5,939 bases of DNA. Source: Nitrospirota bacterium (GTDB lineage Bacteria > Nitrospirota > Thermodesulfovibrionia > Thermodesulfovibrionales > JdFR-85). A program made the position numbers and the translations under genes. Position 1 is the stretch's first letter; every line of letters begins with the position of its first letter. The notes under the pieces are model-generated. The model was not told where the DNA came from and searched no databases. It saw only the letters and a program-made list of their open reading frames with translations. This document shows positions 4,271-5,939 of this stretch, one piece after another. The DNA is taken from NCBI GenBank assembly GCA_003232715.1, contig QIJG01000238.1, positions 1 through 5,939 on the forward strand, given 5' to 3'.

Positions 4271-5079
4271 TTATTCCGCAGTGATCAATACGCTTGCAGC
4301 TTTCGGATAAAGTCGCCGACCCTCATAACGCCACCACCCACGGATAGAAGCCACCGCAAAGGCTCCAGTGTCATGGTCAGTTCCGACATTGACAAATCCT
4401 CTATTACGACCAATGTCGTAGATGCCATAGGGATAAGCACGTGGCTCATCGGGGGTCGGGAAATCGTGACCTTGAACCTTCTTAGGTTGTTTGGCTGGAA
4501 GCCATTGCTTGCCAGCGTTGTGGTAATTGCCGATGAGTTCCTTTTTCTTTGTGTCCACAGAAATCACTGGAAGGCCTTGTCTCAAGTGCTTTTTCACCGC
4601 TGCGTTGGATGTGTCGAAACTGGGCATCGCGATCACTATGCTCCTTGCCCTCTTCGCTCTTACGATTGCCTTGGAGACTGTAGCCGAGTTCGTGAAGAAT
4701 CTGCGCCGTCTTCGTATGGCTAACAGGATGTCTCTGTCGGACCAGTTGCTTCGCAATCGCCCTTGTGCTCATGCAGTGTTTGCTCGTCAATGAGTTCTTC
4801 CAAGGCTCTTACTATTTTCGGATCCGTCACCGTGATGGGCGTGTGTCCTGCACCGCGTTTGCGGATGCGCCCTTCTCCTGGCGTCGAACCTTCTTGAATT
4901 TCACGGATACCCTTGGCTATCGCTTTGCGTGAAAGTCCACACGCACGACTAACGAGAGTCACTCCCCCATATCCCAAAGCTTTGGCTTCACTTGCTGCCA
5001 TGATCCGTCACGTGCATTCGTCCAATAGCGGCCATACAAAATTAAGTTTTTCCCTCATTTTCACTAATGTGCTCGTCAT
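4271..5079 (-). pseudogene. ISAzo13-family transposase pseudogene
   Basis: The reading begins at ATG 5079 (MTSTLVKMREKLNFVWPLLD) and meets an in-frame TGA at 5010-5008 where an arginine codon is expected. It continues MAASEAKALGYGGVTLVSRA and a helix-turn-helix (SRKAIAKGIREI). Near 4770-4780, after LIDEQT, about 30 bases seem deleted and the frame changes to STRAIAKQLVRQRHPVSHTK and LHELGYSLQGNRK. At 4607-4608 one extra G (plus strand) shifts the frame again, to NAAVKKHLRQGLPVISVDTK, KELIGNYHNAGKQW and GWWRYEGRRLYPKA. The reading ends at 4271 in VLITAE. ISAzo13 transposases are about 400 aa or more with a DDE catalytic triad; the first Asp region (SVDTKKKE) is present, but about 150 C-terminal residues, including the last acidic residue, are lost. 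The element cannot move by itself. No terminal inverted repeats were recognised at either edge. Confidence 0.88.
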
Positions 5080-5133
5080 TTAAATCTTAGCATATTTTAT
5101 TTAATATTGCTGCCTTTATTTATTTACTCCTCC
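5080..5133. other. AT-rich junction between transposase and catalase remnants
   Basis: This very AT-rich stretch probably held the promoter of the transposase and the end of the element. The breakpoint with the catalase remnant is at about 5133, where similarity to catalase starts abruptly. Confidence 0.35.
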
Positions 5134-5211
5134 TGCATGAAAGCCAACCCGGATTACGGAAAGGGTGTGGCCACAGCCATGGGCATTTCGCTTGACGATG
5201 TCAAGTTTTAG
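5134..5211 (+). pseudogene. 3' remnant of a second catalase gene
   Basis: The frame reads CMKANPDYGKGVATAMGISL then DDVKF and TAG at 5209-5211. It aligns without gaps with residues about 458-484 of the intact catalase (CLKADPAYGSGVANALGISI, DDV). By my hand count roughly three quarters of the bases in the aligned 69 are identical, so this is a diverged homologue rather than a recent copy. Only about 25 codons remain; the bases just before 5134 no longer match catalase. The remnant lies immediately beyond the end of the transposase pseudogene, on the same strand as the intact catalase, so insertion plus deletion or recombination probably removed the rest. Confidence 0.82.
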
Positions 5212-5215
5212 GTGT

Positions 5216-5337
5216 CTATGGGTCTGCCCTTGAATCGTGACAAAAAGCATTCAACCCTCATGTATACTCCAGAGGGCAGAGGCGGGAGTTCATCCATATG
5301 ATCGAGATGATCTCTTCCTGACATTGGATACCCATAG
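5216..5337. repeat. 122-bp segment with nested inverted repeats
   Basis: CTATGGGT (5216-5223) and ACCCATAG (5330-5337) are perfect 8-bp inverted ends. Inside, TCTGCCCT (5223-5230) pairs with AGGGCAGA (5273-5280). The left part contains the right copy of the 26-nt direct repeat. It could be a small non-autonomous element or the end of a lost IS. Confidence 0.4.
5220..5245 (+). repeat. Right copy of the 26-nt direct repeat
   Basis: CTTGAATCGTGACAAAA at 5229-5245 is identical to 1127-1143 and six of the nine preceding bases also match. It starts nine bases after the stop codon of the catalase remnant. Confidence 0.75.
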
Positions 5338-5379
5338 GTTCATACACAAACTTCTGATATTCTGAATGAGAGGTGGGGT

Positions 5380-5401
5380 CATTCGGGGCGCATTCGGGGC
5401 A
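5380..5401 (+). repeat. Two tandem units of an 11-nt repeat
   Basis: CATTCGGGGCG is followed directly by CATTCGGGGCA. Similar 'ATTCGGGG' tandem units are, from memory, found around IS200-like and REP-associated transposases, but no such gene is seen here. Confidence 0.6.
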
Positions 5402-5549
5402 CTAAACAATTCTGCCTCCTAAAATATTTAATCGTCCCTCCTGGTACTTAGTCCAGGCTAATGTGAATTATGACAGATAGTTTTATTGTCTTTGGCGGGT
5501 TTGGTCAACAGCCCGTTGAGACCCCTGATATGATTTCTCCTCATTATTA

Positions 5550-5939
5550 TTATTTCCACATCGTTGGGGTATAGCTGAAGAGTGCCGGCTTCCTTACTTT
5601 AATCTTCTTAAAATCAGGATGAAGAGGGTTTAGGAGATAATTAAACTCCTGAGGGATGATAACTGATGGAACTCTGAGAAGAACCGACCTTCCATCCTTT
5701 AGCCATCTGGTGCCTATGTCTTTTGTGGATTCCGGAGGGGGTTGCTGTTGCCAGTCCTTCGGAAGATCTACAACAGGGATTTCTTCTGTTTTTACTGAAC
5801 CAGGAAGCTCTATCTTAAAACAGAGAAATCTGATCTTGATATCCTTTCTTGTAAGCCGAACAAACATCTCAAGGGCTGATAGGGAAAGATTCTGACTCAA
5901 ATAAACTGTGGGAATACCTTTGTGGTTCCACCTTCCACC
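5550..5939 (-). CDS. RES-domain toxin (N-terminus outside window)
   Basis: The minus-strand frame is open from the window edge to TAA 5552-5550, giving 129 residues. It begins GGRWNHKGIPTVYLSQNLSL and ALEMFVRL, then has a less conserved middle and VLLRVPSVIIPQEFNYLLNP, HPDFKK near the end. These are the hallmarks of the RES domain: the GGRWN...vY.S...aL.E region with the conserved Arg and Glu, and the VPS..v..E.NyLlNP.HPDF segment. RES toxins (such as MbcT) degrade or modify cellular NAD+ and are held inactive by an Xre/MbcA/ParS-type (DUF2384) antitoxin, usually encoded just upstream, here beyond the right edge. About 25-30 N-terminal residues are missing from view. A TTG at 5900 lies inside the conserved domain and is not the real start. 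No lesion is visible. Confidence 0.88.
   Translation of the reverse strand, partial: GGRWNHKGIPTVYLSQNLSLSALEMFVRLTRKDIKIRFLCFKIELPGSVKTEEIPVVDLPKDWQQQPPPESTKDIGTRWLKDGRSVLLRVPSVIIPQEFNYLLNPLHPDFKKIKVRKPALFSYTPTMWK

Larger units (their letters stand above)
5212..5549. other. Intergenic region with several repeats and hairpins
   Basis: No coding region is recognised. Besides the repeats listed separately, it holds a perfect palindrome GAGAT-G-ATCTC (5304-5314) and a hairpin CCTGG-8 nt-CCAGG (5440-5457). An imperfect hairpin lies at 5503-5523 (GGTCAAC pairing with GTTGAGACC with a two-base bulge), 27 nt after the stop of the RES gene. None is followed by a T run on the matching strand, so I do not call terminators. 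Confidence 0.5.

Noticed and set aside
4238..4793. Plus-strand ORFs across the transposase region
   Set aside because: The minus strand carries the recognisable ISAzo13 transposase segments.
5656..5895. Plus-strand ORF of 79 codons
   Set aside because: Antisense to the RES-domain gene, with no recognisable motif.
1..5939. tRNA, rRNA or riboswitch
   Set aside because: I saw no cloverleaf with a GTTCGA-type T-loop, no rRNA sequence and no known riboswitch core on either strand by eye; a covariance-model search would be decisive.

Overview
The window (5.9 kb) looks like an accessory region of a bacterial chromosome. It holds one intact, well-conserved housekeeping-type gene, a small-subunit heme catalase at 1860-3326, set in a dense collection of toxin-antitoxin (TA) genes, TA gene fragments and decayed insertion sequences. 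Gene content and style (several small TA modules with TTG/GTG starts, an ISAzo13-like element, an IS630-like fragment, a cysteine-rich small protein) recall Nitrospirota, Desulfobacterota or similar environmental lineages. That is inference only; nothing here identifies the organism. The catalase is clearly richer in GC than the AT-rich BrnT module, which suggests several origins.

Layout. Positions 1-900 are a TA graveyard: the tail of a MazF/PemK-like toxin (+), an antitoxin gene with a probable frameshift followed by the first ~25 codons of a RelE/ParE toxin (-), a Phd/YefM-like antitoxin (+), and the last ~45 codons of a RelE/ParE toxin (-). Positions 925-1131 are the N-terminal helix-turn-helix part of an IS630-like transposase. 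After about 240 bp of non-coding sequence with possible IS debris comes a cysteine-rich protein of unknown function (1372-1677), then the catalase with a good ribosome binding site. Downstream of the catalase are an intergenic stretch with a repeat also found at position 79, a complete two-gene BrnT-type TA module (-), a lone CRISPR-repeat-like sequence, and an ISAzo13-like transposase pseudogene with at least four lesions (-). Next come a 25-codon remnant of a second catalase gene, a non-coding stretch with inverted and tandem repeats, and the 3' 129 codons of a RES-domain toxin (-) running off the right edge.

How it fits together. Only the catalase, the BrnT module, the RES gene (as far as seen) and perhaps the Cys-rich ORF look functional. 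The strongest structural clues are three. A near-identical 26-nt direct repeat at about 1118-1143 and 5220-5245 brackets the whole catalase-BrnT-IS block. A second catalase tail lies on the same strand just inside the right copy. The RelE/ParE toxin is present as two complementary, non-overlapping halves in the wrong order. Together these suggest repeated insertion, recombination and deletion at this locus. I do not see a convincing wholly new system; the best leads are the bracketed catalase block, the lone CRISPR-like repeat and the Cys-rich protein.
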